Positions 8,428 through 16,649 of a stretch of DNA of 42,893 nt are shown one piece after another (the first letter of the stretch is position 1; the number at the start of each line of letters is the position of its first letter). Origin of the DNA: Desulfovibrio sp. (lineage in GTDB: Bacteria > Desulfobacterota > Desulfovibrionia > Desulfovibrionales > Desulfovibrionaceae). The notes under the pieces are model-generated. The model saw only the letters and a list, made by a program, of their open reading frames with translations. It searched no databases and was not told the origin of the DNA. Location of the stretch: assembly GCA_017528345.1 (NCBI GenBank), contig JAFXOX010000037.1:1-42893 (forward strand). Direction: 5' to 3'. Both the position numbers and the translations under genes were made by a program.

Positions 8428-10956
8428 CTAGAAGAGTGCAAACGGTGTCTCAGCTGCTTTTTTCTTTCTGCCTGCACGTTTTTTCCTGGGAGGGTCCTGT
8501 GCCCAGGCTGGCAAGGGTGAAGAAGGCGTGTGTGGCCTGTTCTCCAAGGCTGTATGTTCCTGATTGTCGCCGACGTTCGAGACAACAGGGTTTTCGAGCG
8601 TAGCCCCCGACTCTTGCTCCAAAGGATCTCTCATCTTCGCTTCATCTTGATCTAAAGGCTTTGAGACAGATTGAGAAGAAGGCGTAGATTCCTCTCGCGC
8701 TTGGACAAGGTCTCCGTTTTCGGGCGCTTTGGGCATGGACAAAGACGCGCGGTCCATCTCTGTCAAAGGCGCTTTGTACGACTTGGGAGTATCTCGCTCT
8801 TGTAAAGGCATGGATGCGCTCTGCGCGCTCAGAGATTGCTCGCTATCTTCAGAACTTTCAGACGCCTTCCAGGATTCTCCAGCTTCTCGAGGAAAACCGG
8901 TATCTGTTTGCGCCAGAGCGCTCACCTCTTCAAAAGAGCTTTCTTCTGAGCCAGCCAAAGACTCGTTGTCAGGAGCTTGAGGCGTTTGATCTTTGGGAGC
9001 AGTGCTTTCTGCAAGCTTGGCATGCAAGGAGGCAAGCTCTCCCATATCCGGCAAGCTTTCTGAAGCATAGTCCTTGAGGAGCTCCTCATCGCAAAAACGC
9101 AGTTCAGGATCACTGGCAAAGGCGCTTATAAGGGTGGTCTCTGCGGCCGAAGGAGATTCTTTTGCTTCAGATATGGAGTCTTCATGATCGCTTGCCGCTT
9201 TTGCCACCCCTTCTAAGGCACGTTCTTGAGAGATCTCTTGCAAAGCAGAATCTTCGTTGGACGCTAAATCCCTTGCATGCAGGCTTGGCAAAGCAGAGGC
9301 TCCGCTTTGGGGCATTGGATCAGAAACTTGGGTTTCTTGCAAAAGAGCCTTTTTTGCACTCCCATCTTCTTCTGCCGGAACGTGAGATTTGGGGTCATGG
9401 GCAAAGGAAGTCGAAGGTTCTCTTCCTTCGTTTTCTCCATGTTGCGGCAATAGCCCAAGGCTCTGTGGCGCTTCGGGGACGACTTTACCTGCATAGGCTC
9501 GAGCATCGAGGGTATCTGGGTTTTCTTCTTCGCCACCTTCTGGCGCACCTTGGGCGATGTCTTCTTCATCCCACTGGGCAAGCAGGGTCTGCGGGAGATC
9601 TTCTTCTGGCGGGCTTTCCAGGGATGCTATGTCGCTAAAATGAAAGCCTTCATAGCCTGCCTCATGCGCCTCTGATTCAGAAGCAAAAGCGTGCGCTGCA
9701 AGCGGGGATTTTGCAGGGTGAGTGTCAGGCATGGCTTGCTCTGCCTGATGGCTCTGGGGTGAAGGCTTGGGAGACGCCTGGAAACTGGGGGTTTTCGTTT
9801 TTTCCCCATTATCAGGCAAAGATCTAGTCTTTGGGGCACGTTCCCAAAAAAGATGGGCATCGCTTTGAGCTGTATGTGGCGTTTCTTCCTCGCTTTGCGC
9901 GTAAGCCTGGTTCAATGTCTCAGAGGGAGCATTTGCCTTGGCAGTCCTTGGGGGAGCAGCGGGGACACATCTTGCCAGGTGCTCTCCGTGATCTTCGGGA
10001 CAAAAGAGCCTGCGGCCATCAAGGGCATAGATGGGTTCAGTCCAGTTGCCTGAGCCTTTATGGGCTGCCAGCTGCTTACGGCAGATGGCCATTTTGGCGT
10101 CAAGATTGTCGGCAAAGTGCAGGGCAATGGCTTCCTGTGTCATGGGCTCAACACAGGCGCCAAAGGTCAGTTCACCATGGTGGCTTAAAATCAAATGCTT
10201 GATCTGCAGCTTGCAGGTCTCTGTCAGCTTGGATTGCTCAAGAAAGGGCTCAAGGAGCATGACGCCCATGGAAGGATGCCCTAAAAGGCGGCCCGCATCG
10301 GTTGCGGAAATATCCACCGCATAGGCATATTCACGAATCTTGCCCAGATCGTGAAAGAGGGCGCCGGCAAGCAATAAAGGCCTGTCAAGCTCTGGGTAAT
10401 TGTCGGCAAACTGCCGGCAAAGCGTAAAGACGCCCAGCGTATGTTCCAAAAGCCCCCCAAGATAGGCGTGGTGCACAGAAATGGCACCAGGGCAGGAGCA
10501 AAAGGCCGCCGTCAGCTCAAAGTCCTCAAAAACCGAAAAGACAAAATCATGCCAGACAGGCTCCTGAAATTCCTCTTCACAGAGGCCGGTCAATGCCTCC
10601 CACATCTCAGCCGTATTCTGCTCACTTGTGGCCCGAAACCAGCTCTGATCAAGCGCTTCTGTTTCCACATCCGTCACAAGCCTGGCTTTTTCAATGGAAA
10701 TCTGCTTCTGATTTTTGAAGAGGGAGCCTGTGCCGCTTTCAATGTCCAGGATGCCGCCTTCTTCCGGGAGTGTGCGCATCCCGCACAGTTCTGGCTTCCA
10801 GATCTTGCCTTCTATCTCGCCTGTTGCGTCAACGAGGAGAAAAGACCAGAAAAGGGCCCCGGACCGTGTTTTTCTGGTCTCACTGCGACGAATGATAAAA
10901 AGACCCTGAACAGGTTTTTCAGGCACAATATCTTTGACAAAGAGCCCTTTTTCCAT
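8428..10956 (-). CDS. YhaM-type OB-fold/HD nuclease with a ~500-residue charged tail
   Basis: The first ~320 residues match 3'-5' exoribonucleases of the YhaM type. An OB-fold nucleic-acid binding segment (about 10-95) is followed by an HD metal-hydrolase domain (about 160-300), with H172 and the pair H202-D203 in ALFHDLGK. Typical family members end near 310-340 aa. Here about 510 further residues follow, rich in Glu, Ser, Ala, Pro and Gln, with no predicted fold, closed by a strongly basic tip (KKRAGRKKK). I start at the ATG at 10956, just behind AAGGAAGGG, rather than the in-frame codon 14 triplets upstream. It probably acts in RNA turnover; the tail could bind RNA or partner proteins. The tail's function is unknown. 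Confidence 0.8.
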   Translation of the reverse strand: MEKGLFVKDIVPEKPVQGLFIIRRSETRKTRSGALFWSFLLVDATGEIEGKIWKPELCGMRTLPEEGGILDIESGTGSLFKNQKQISIEKARLVTDVETEALDQSWFRATSEQNTAEMWEALTGLCEEEFQEPVWHDFVFSVFEDFELTAAFCSCPGAISVHHAYLGGLLEHTLGVFTLCRQFADNYPELDRPLLLAGALFHDLGKIREYAYAVDISATDAGRLLGHPSMGVMLLEPFLEQSKLTETCKLQIKHLILSHHGELTFGACVEPMTQEAIALHFADNLDAKMAICRKQLAAHKGSGNWTEPIYALDGRRLFCPEDHGEHLARCVPAAPPRTAKANAPSETLNQAYAQSEEETPHTAQSDAHLFWERAPKTRSLPDNGEKTKTPSFQASPKPSPQSHQAEQAMPDTHPAKSPLAAHAFASESEAHEAGYEGFHFSDIASLESPPEEDLPQTLLAQWDEEDIAQGAPEGGEEENPDTLDARAYAGKVVPEAPQSLGLLPQHGENEGREPSTSFAHDPKSHVPAEEDGSAKKALLQETQVSDPMPQSGASALPSLHARDLASNEDSALQEISQERALEGVAKAASDHEDSISEAKESPSAAETTLISAFASDPELRFCDEELLKDYASESLPDMGELASLHAKLAESTAPKDQTPQAPDNESLAGSEESSFEEVSALAQTDTGFPREAGESWKASESSEDSEQSLSAQSASMPLQERDTPKSYKAPLTEMDRASLSMPKAPENGDLVQAREESTPSSQSVSKPLDQDEAKMRDPLEQESGATLENPVVSNVGDNQEHTALENRPHTPSSPLPAWAQDPPRKKRAGRKKKAAETPFALF

Positions 10957-11062
10957 AGCCCTTCCTTTGTAGTGGCAGTGACGTATTTTCGCGTGCATTG
11001 CGGCATCTTGTCAAATGCCCGGATTTCCTAGACATCCTGCCCAAAAATTTCCCTGTGGCCCT

Positions 11063-11091
11063 TTGACAAGGACCGGGTCTTGGGAGAAAAG
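11063..11091 (+). promoter_or_regulatory. Possible surE promoter
   Basis: A perfect -35 box TTGACA (11063-11068) lies in the divergent gap between the HD nuclease and surE. At 17 bases distance there is only GAAAAG, a poor -10 match. A second hint, TTGTCA near 11018, has an equally weak partner. Transcription could start at either. Confidence 0.3.
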
Positions 11092-11123
11092 AAAAAGTGC
11101 TTTGTGGCGTTACGCCGACACAA

Positions 11124-11159
11124 AAGGAGGAAAGCGCAGAAATCTCTGCGCCACACAAT
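11124..11159 (+). promoter_or_regulatory. Distant Shine-Dalgarno with intervening hairpin before surE
   Basis: The only good ribosome site, AAGGAGG (11124-11130), is 29 bases from the surE ATG at 11160, too far for normal initiation. A perfect hairpin, GCGCAGA-AATC-TCTGCGC (11134-11151), fills the gap. With the hairpin folded the spacing falls to 11 bases (AAA plus CACACAAT). No other Shine-Dalgarno precedes the ATG. The alternative is a start within the open upstream frame (GTG at 11097), but that would add an unconserved leader to SurE. Confidence 0.6.
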
Positions 11160-11915
11160 ATGGATATTTTGCTCACCAACGATGACGGCATTCGTGCCCT
11201 TGGCATTCGCACACTCTACCATGAGCTTGTCAGGCGCAAGCACAACGTACATGTGGTTGCCCCCATGCGTCAGCAGTCAGGCGTCAGCCAATGTCTGACC
11301 ATTTTTGAACCTCTGCGTGTCACAGACTATGAAGATGGCACCTACAAAGGCCATGGCGTCTACGGCACTCCTGCCGACTGTGTCAAGGTGGCCCTGGGCG
11401 CTTTGCTCAGCAAAACACCTGACCTTGTGGTCAGTGGCATCAATCTTGGCGCCAATGTCGGGCCTGATCTCTTCTATTCGGGGACCGTTGCCGCAGCCAT
11501 TGAGGGCAGTCAGGCTGGTATCGCCAGCCTTGCCGTCTCCTATGATGATCATCATGCCCGCGACCTCACAGGCCAGGCTACCCATGTGGCAGATCTCATC
11601 ACGCGCATCCCCTGGCAGAAGCTTGCCAGCCAGCGTGTCATCAATGTCAATTATCCCGCATGTCCCATAGGTGAGGTGCGTGGCATGCGCGTCTGCCCGC
11701 AAAGCCCCGCCGTCTGGGAAAATGTCTATCAGGCCTGCCGCGATCCCAGGGGGATGCCCTATTTCTGGCTTGTGGGAGATATCAAAGAGGAAAATATCGG
11801 GGAACACAGTGACAAAGCCCTGCTTGCCAAAGACTATATCACCATCAGTCCTCTGCGTTTTGATTTTACCGACAGCGAAAGTCTTTCTCTGCTTCGCAGC
11901 CAACTTGGGGAATAG
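11160..11915 (+). CDS. 5'-nucleotidase SurE
   Basis: A metal-dependent nucleoside 5'-monophosphate phosphatase, cytoplasmic, linked in many bacteria to stationary-phase survival and repair. The start MDILLTNDDG carries the paired metal-binding Asp residues, and SGVSQCLT and VSGINLGANVG supply the rest of the site. From the ATG at 11160 the product is 251 aa, the normal size. The frame is open upstream to a GTG at 11097, but SurE proteins begin almost exactly at the MDILLTNDDG motif. It is followed 6 bases later by an HD-GYP gene on the same strand, so the two are likely co-transcribed. Confidence 0.93.
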   Translation: MDILLTNDDGIRALGIRTLYHELVRRKHNVHVVAPMRQQSGVSQCLTIFEPLRVTDYEDGTYKGHGVYGTPADCVKVALGALLSKTPDLVVSGINLGANVGPDLFYSGTVAAAIEGSQAGIASLAVSYDDHHARDLTGQATHVADLITRIPWQKLASQRVINVNYPACPIGEVRGMRVCPQSPAVWENVYQACRDPRGMPYFWLVGDIKEENIGEHSDKALLAKDYITISPLRFDFTDSESLSLLRSQLGE

Positions 11916-11921
11916 CAGATC

Positions 11922-13463
11922 ATGGCTATCCAATCACCCCACACATCTTCCCGGCGCTTTGGCCGATTTTCCCTAAGCACCAAGATTGTCCTGCTCCTTA
12001 CCCTTGCCATTATTGCCTTTGGGCTTTCCACAGGCTTTGTCACCTACCAGATCTACCTGAACAATTCCATTGAGGAACACAAGCTCTATGCCAAGGGTGT
12101 GGCAAGTCTTGCCGCCAACGTCATCGACCCTGAAAAGGTGGATAGTTATCTCACCAAAGGCGTCGAGGCTCCGGGCTACTTTGAAACACGCAAGCGTCTG
12201 CGTGCCATTACAGAAAACCTGACCCACATCACCTATCTCTATGTCTACAGAATTCAGGAAGATGGCTGTCATGTGGTCTTTGACCTCGACACCCAGCTTC
12301 TCGAGGGCGAAAAGCCTGGCACTGTCATTGCCTTTGATGAGGCCTTTCGCAGCTATCTGCCGACGCTCCTTAAGGGCGGAGAAATTGAGCCTGTGATCAG
12401 TAATGAGACCTATGGCTGGCTTTTGACCGTCTACGTTCCGGTCAAGGACGAAAACGGTGTCTGCCAGTGCTATGCGGCAGCAGATATTTCCATGGACTGG
12501 CTGCGCGTTCAGTCTCAGGAATTTCTCTTCAAACTGCTCTTCATCTTTCTGGGTGTTGGTCTCGTCGTTCTGCTCATCGCCATTTTCTTCCTCAGAAAGA
12601 CCCTCATCGCCCGGCTCAATTCCATGGCCAAGGCCACCAAGGATTTTGACTATAACGACAAGGATTCCCTGACCCGCAGTCTCTCCGCTGTCCGCAGCAT
12701 TAATATTCAATCCGGCGATGAGCTGGAAAATCTCTATAAAGCTTTTGTGCACATGGCCAGTAACAGCGTCAACTACATTCAGGATATTCAGGACAAAAAT
12801 GAAGCCATCTCCCAGATGCAGCATGCCCTCATTTTAACCCTTGCTGACATGGTGGAAAGCCGGGACCAGAATACCGGCGAGCATATCCGCAAAACAGCGG
12901 CCTATACCAAGGTTATCATGGAGGAAATGAAGCGCGAGCATATCTACGAGGACGAGCTCACCGACGAATTCATGGAGGATGTGGAGCACTCGGCACCCCT
13001 GCACGATATCGGCAAGATCAATGTGCCCGATGCCATTTTGAACAAACCCGGCAAGCTCACCGATGAAGAGTTTGACCTGATGAAGAGCCACACGACCGTA
13101 GGCGGCAATATCATCAGCCACATCATTGAGACTGTCCCCAAGTCCAATTATCTCCATGAAGCCAAAAATCTCGCCACCTTCCATCATGAAAAATGGAATG
13201 GCAGAGGCTACCCCACAGGCCTTGCAGGTACTGCTATTCCGCTCTCCGCCCGCATTATGGCTGTGGCTGATGTGTTTGATGCCCTTGTCTCCACCCGCAG
13301 CTACAAAAAAGGCTTCCCCTATGAAAAAGCCTTTGCCATCATTGAGGAAGAAAGCGGCAGCCATTTTGACCCAAATATCGTCAAAGCCTTTTTTGCCGTC
13401 AAAGACAAAGTGATTGCCATTGCCGATGCCTTTTCCAAAAAAGAAACCACTAATAATGGGTAA
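11922..13463 (+). CDS. Membrane sensor HD-GYP cyclic-di-GMP phosphodiesterase
   Basis: A 513-aa inner-membrane receptor. A TM helix near residues 20-45 and a second near 205-230 enclose a ~160-residue extracytoplasmic sensor that resembles a Cache domain. A HAMP-like linker follows, then an HD-GYP domain (about 300-500) with HDIGK and HHEKWNGRGYP, both hallmark motifs intact, so it should hydrolyse c-di-GMP. The signal sensed is unknown. A capsule gene cluster ends head-on against it with a 14-base overlap, so capsule and c-di-GMP control sit side by side. The ribosome site GGGGAA overlaps the end of surE, indicating coupling. Confidence 0.9.
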   Translation: MAIQSPHTSSRRFGRFSLSTKIVLLLTLAIIAFGLSTGFVTYQIYLNNSIEEHKLYAKGVASLAANVIDPEKVDSYLTKGVEAPGYFETRKRLRAITENLTHITYLYVYRIQEDGCHVVFDLDTQLLEGEKPGTVIAFDEAFRSYLPTLLKGGEIEPVISNETYGWLLTVYVPVKDENGVCQCYAAADISMDWLRVQSQEFLFKLLFIFLGVGLVVLLIAIFFLRKTLIARLNSMAKATKDFDYNDKDSLTRSLSAVRSINIQSGDELENLYKAFVHMASNSVNYIQDIQDKNEAISQMQHALILTLADMVESRDQNTGEHIRKTAAYTKVIMEEMKREHIYEDELTDEFMEDVEHSAPLHDIGKINVPDAILNKPGKLTDEEFDLMKSHTTVGGNIISHIIETVPKSNYLHEAKNLATFHHEKWNGRGYPTGLAGTAIPLSARIMAVADVFDALVSTRSYKKGFPYEKAFAIIEEESGSHFDPNIVKAFFAVKDKVIAIADAFSKKETTNNG

Positions 13464-14457
13464 GGCTGTGGATATTTTCGTGGAGGATACGTAGCATCTC
13501 GACCGGAATCTGGCTGACCCAATGATTGGTAAGACGTGCCCACGTGTAGATGGCCAAAAGCAGACAAAGCGTTCCAAGGCAGACAAGCTGTCCTGGGACG
13601 CTTTTTTTGCCAAAGCTCACGCCAAGGCAATCTGGCACAGGACAGTGGGCCTGGCATTCAAGGCAGCCTGTGCATTCAGGAAGATTGACACGTACCTTTG
13701 TCGGGACTGCTATCTGTTGCGGACAGGCTTCCTGGCACTTCTGGCATTGGATGCACTGCTTGGGATTGCGCCTGATAGCTATGGGGGAGCAAAGAGCAAG
13801 GAGTCCTAAAAGCGCCCCGTAGGGACAAAAGGCACGGCACCAAAAAGAGGGAATACAGAGGCTGCCAAAGACCAAGAGGACAAGAGCGGCTATAAGCAGT
13901 GGCCCAGGCTCAAGGAAAAAAAGCAGCATTTTTGTGTCGCAGACAAGATTGTAGTGCGAGGAAAGAAAGGCCTCAATGGCCGGTAAATCCATGAGATAGA
14001 GAGGAAGAGAAAGGAAGAAGGCAAGGAGGACGTATTTGGGCAGAGGCAGCAGCCATTTTGTCCAGACAGGAAGCGTGCGCACAAGGCCAAGGCGGCGGCC
14101 TGCATGAAACAAAAGCTCTGAGAGCGTACCCAAGGGACAGAGATAGCCACAAAAACTCTTGCGCAAGAAAAGCGCTGTGAGCAGCGCAAAAAAGAAAAGA
14201 CAAAGGCCTGCCGGATGGACCATATCCCAGTTACCTGTGAGGACAAAGCGCTTGGCTGCCAGCATGGAGCTAATGGGCAAAAAGGCCTCAACAGACGGGG
14301 GTTTGGGAAGATAGTTTGCGCTCTCCCCCATGGCCCAGCGCGCATAGCCTAAAAAGGCATAGCCAATGTAGCAGAGATAGCCCAAAAAAAGCAGCTGTAC
14401 CGTGTGGTGCAGGGAGAGCAGGCCTTTCTTTTTTGTCAACAGAGCATGACTCCTCAT
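13450..14457 (-). CDS. NapH-like polyferredoxin membrane protein
   Basis: A 335-aa integral membrane Fe-S protein. Several TM helices surround two membrane-proximal motifs (CGYLCPLG and CRAFCPYG) of the NapH/NosR/RdxA type. A C-terminal double 4Fe-4S ferredoxin segment (CIQCQKCQEACP and CTGCLECQAHCP) precedes a last TM helix. Such proteins pass electrons from quinol or ferredoxin to periplasmic or membrane oxidoreductases. The start overlaps the stop of the LtaS-like gene (ATGA), making it the last gene of the capsule train, an unexpected place for a redox protein. No partner oxidoreductase is in the window. It overlaps the convergent HD-GYP gene by 14 bases. Confidence 0.85.
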   Translation of the reverse strand: MRSHALLTKKKGLLSLHHTVQLLFLGYLCYIGYAFLGYARWAMGESANYLPKPPSVEAFLPISSMLAAKRFVLTGNWDMVHPAGLCLFFFALLTALFLRKSFCGYLCPLGTLSELLFHAGRRLGLVRTLPVWTKWLLPLPKYVLLAFFLSLPLYLMDLPAIEAFLSSHYNLVCDTKMLLFFLEPGPLLIAALVLLVFGSLCIPSFWCRAFCPYGALLGLLALCSPIAIRRNPKQCIQCQKCQEACPQQIAVPTKVRVNLPECTGCLECQAHCPVPDCLGVSFGKKSVPGQLVCLGTLCLLLAIYTWARLTNHWVSQIPVEMLRILHENIHSLTHY

Positions 14458-16061
14458 CGTTCAGAAGACGCTGTTTTTGACGCGCCTGCCTTGACACTAT
14501 CCTGGGCCTTGCGTTCATTCTTCGCTTTTGCCTCTGCCACAAGCCCTGCTGCGCGAAGATACTCTGCCATCCATTGGGCGGGGGAAAGTCGCTTGGCATC
14601 ACCGTCAAGAGCAATCTTTGCCGTAGCCCAGAGAAAACAGGGGGTATCACTTGCCCCCTGAGGCACAAGTGCGGGAAGCCCAGGGAGATGATCGCCATAG
14701 ACACCCAAAAGTGCGCTTCGTCCGCTCTCTTGGAGCCCCTGGGCAAGAGTGCCAAACATCGCGTCGGCATGGCGGATATGCACAAGATAGCGCTCAATAT
14801 CGCCGTCCAAGTCAGGCAGAGTCTTTGGCTGCAGTTTTGGGTCAAAGCGGCCTTCGCCCCAGGGACCGTGGTTTTCCATGGTAATGGCAAAACAGAAGAG
14901 GGGCTCAGGCATTGTGCGCTGCAGGTCAAGGAGGCAGTCGGCCACAGCCGCATCTGTGACATAGGGGCCAAAGCAGGTGGGATGGGGAAAGGTGTCCAGG
15001 GCAATAAACTCATCAAAGCCAAGATTGGGGATTGCGCGCCTGCGGTAAAAAAAATCGCGGGCAAAGGGATGCACACAAATGGTCCGATAGCCCAATTTTT
15101 TCAGAAAGCGCACACAGCTCCAGGAAGGCTCACGGGCAACCGTAAAATAGGGATGGAAAACGCAGCTTCCCAGGTCCTTGGGTTCAATGGAGGTCAGAAC
15201 CTCATACTCCGTACGCATGGTGTAGGCGCCATAGGCATGGACAGCCAGATTGAAGCTTACGCCTTCGGCACGGAGCCGGTCGTAGTTGGCAAGGAGATCT
15301 GAAGGTAAGGCCGGCAAAAAGAGCCTTGGATCACAAAAGGATTCCTCCTGAATGAGAAAGAGATCTGGCAGACATTCTGGTCTCTGACCTGTAAGAGAGC
15401 TCATGGCAGGGGCGCAGAGAGGTCTTGCAAAGGGCTTTTCCCTGGGGCCGCAAATGCCCCCATCTACCCCCCGCAGCAGAAGATGCCAGCCAATATGCAG
15501 CAGACAGGCGCCAAGCGGACCAAAACGCCTGGCATCGTCTGCGCTGAAGCTAAGATGGCATCGGCGCAGAGCCAGTCGCAGCGTTTCCTTGAAAAACGTG
15601 CGCGAAGCCACAAAGAGCAGCGGAAAGGGAGAGAGCAGAAGAAGCGAAAGACCTTTGGCCTCATAGACTGGGCCTAGCCAAAAAATGGCCATGCTTACTG
15701 GCAGAAAGACAAGGGCTGCGGCAAGCAAGGCTTTGCAGGGAAGGAAGGGAAGATAGAGAGCTGGAAAACGCGCAAGCTGACCAGCAAGGGCGATATCGGA
15801 AAACACAAGGGATTCGTCACGCAGAGCACGGCGCTTGGCACAATTGAGCACACAAAGCAGGAGAAAAAGGCAGAGGGTAAGGTACAGGGCAAAATAGGGC
15901 CTGCGGGTCAATATTTCAAAAAATCCAAAGACAAAGGCCCCGCACAGACAGGCAACAAGGTCCGCAAAGACAAAGTCTTGGCTGTGACGGCCAAGACTTT
16001 GTCTTTGCAAAAGTATACACGCACAAACACTGATCAAAAGCGCCAGAACAAAATGCAGCAT
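14454..16061 (-). CDS. LtaS/sulfatase-type membrane phosphotransferase
   Basis: An alkaline-phosphatase-superfamily enzyme (535 aa) with about five N-terminal TM helices (first 175 residues) and an extracytoplasmic catalytic domain. Metal and nucleophile motifs are visible: QEESF (E239/E240), YTMRTEYEVL with a probable nucleophile T281, MENHGP (H398) and YGDHLPG (D457, H458). Relatives move phosphoglycerol or phosphoethanolamine from phospholipids onto surface polymers. In this gene cluster it may decorate capsule or its lipid; a comparable hydrophobic protein (RkpI) is, as I recall it, part of the rhizobial rkp region. The start ATG directly abuts the acetyltransferase stop (TAG-ATG). The exact group transferred is unknown. 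Confidence 0.8.
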   Translation of the reverse strand: MLHFVLALLISVCACILLQRQSLGRHSQDFVFADLVACLCGAFVFGFFEILTRRPYFALYLTLCLFLLLCVLNCAKRRALRDESLVFSDIALAGQLARFPALYLPFLPCKALLAAALVFLPVSMAIFWLGPVYEAKGLSLLLLSPFPLLFVASRTFFKETLRLALRRCHLSFSADDARRFGPLGACLLHIGWHLLLRGVDGGICGPREKPFARPLCAPAMSSLTGQRPECLPDLFLIQEESFCDPRLFLPALPSDLLANYDRLRAEGVSFNLAVHAYGAYTMRTEYEVLTSIEPKDLGSCVFHPYFTVAREPSWSCVRFLKKLGYRTICVHPFARDFFYRRRAIPNLGFDEFIALDTFPHPTCFGPYVTDAAVADCLLDLQRTMPEPLFCFAITMENHGPWGEGRFDPKLQPKTLPDLDGDIERYLVHIRHADAMFGTLAQGLQESGRSALLGVYGDHLPGLPALVPQGASDTPCFLWATAKIALDGDAKRLSPAQWMAEYLRAAGLVAEAKAKNERKAQDSVKAGASKTASSER

Positions 16062-16649
16062 CTATCGCTCACAAAAATAGAGGTCGCCAGCTCCTGCCTC
16101 GGGCAAAAGCTCGGACGGCACAAAGACTTCACGAACCGGGTGAAAACCATGACGCGCATAAAAGGCAAGGGCGCGCGCATTCTTTCGAAAGGCAAAAAGA
16201 CTTATGCCCACAAGATCAAGCTCAGAAGCCAGTGCCTTGGCATAGTCCATCAGGGCATCGGCAAGGCCTGTACCCCGCAAGGCCGTATCCACCCAGAAGG
16301 TATTGATATAGAGGCTTTCCTCCACATGGGCTGTGAGCAGATCTGTCAAAGGCTCAAGGCGTTTTTTGGGAAGCATGGCGCGCATGAGAGGTGGAATGTT
16401 CTGTTCACGGGCACTATACGCAAAAAGAAGTCCCACACACTTTTGCCCAAGATTTGCGAGTACACAGTTTTTATGGCTAAAGTGGGAAGAAGTGTCACGC
16501 AAAACCATGCTGAGCACATCTTCACTGGCCACCCCCGGCAAAAGACCACTGAGCAGGGCATCGACCACACCGCCTGAGACCTCGCATACACAGTGGGCCA
16601 AAAAGGCAGCATCATCGGGAAGGCCCTGACGGAAGTGTAATTCATCCAT
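16062..16649 (-). CDS. GNAT-family N-acetyltransferase
   Basis: A 195-aa acyl-CoA-dependent acyltransferase. The core includes a substrate-binding half, the TFWVDTALRGTGLADALM segment equivalent to the acetyl-CoA pyrophosphate loop (R/Q-x-x-G-x-G/A), and a C-terminal AFYARHGF beta-strand motif typical of GNATs. It overlaps the end of kpsS by 8 bases and is followed at once by the LtaS-like gene, so it is an integral member of the capsule operon. It may acetylate a sugar or the amino group of the proposed amino-ketone lipid, but sequence alone gives no substrate. Confidence 0.78.
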   Translation of the reverse strand: MDELHFRQGLPDDAAFLAHCVCEVSGGVVDALLSGLLPGVASEDVLSMVLRDTSSHFSHKNCVLANLGQKCVGLLFAYSAREQNIPPLMRAMLPKKRLEPLTDLLTAHVEESLYINTFWVDTALRGTGLADALMDYAKALASELDLVGISLFAFRKNARALAFYARHGFHPVREVFVPSELLPEAGAGDLYFCER

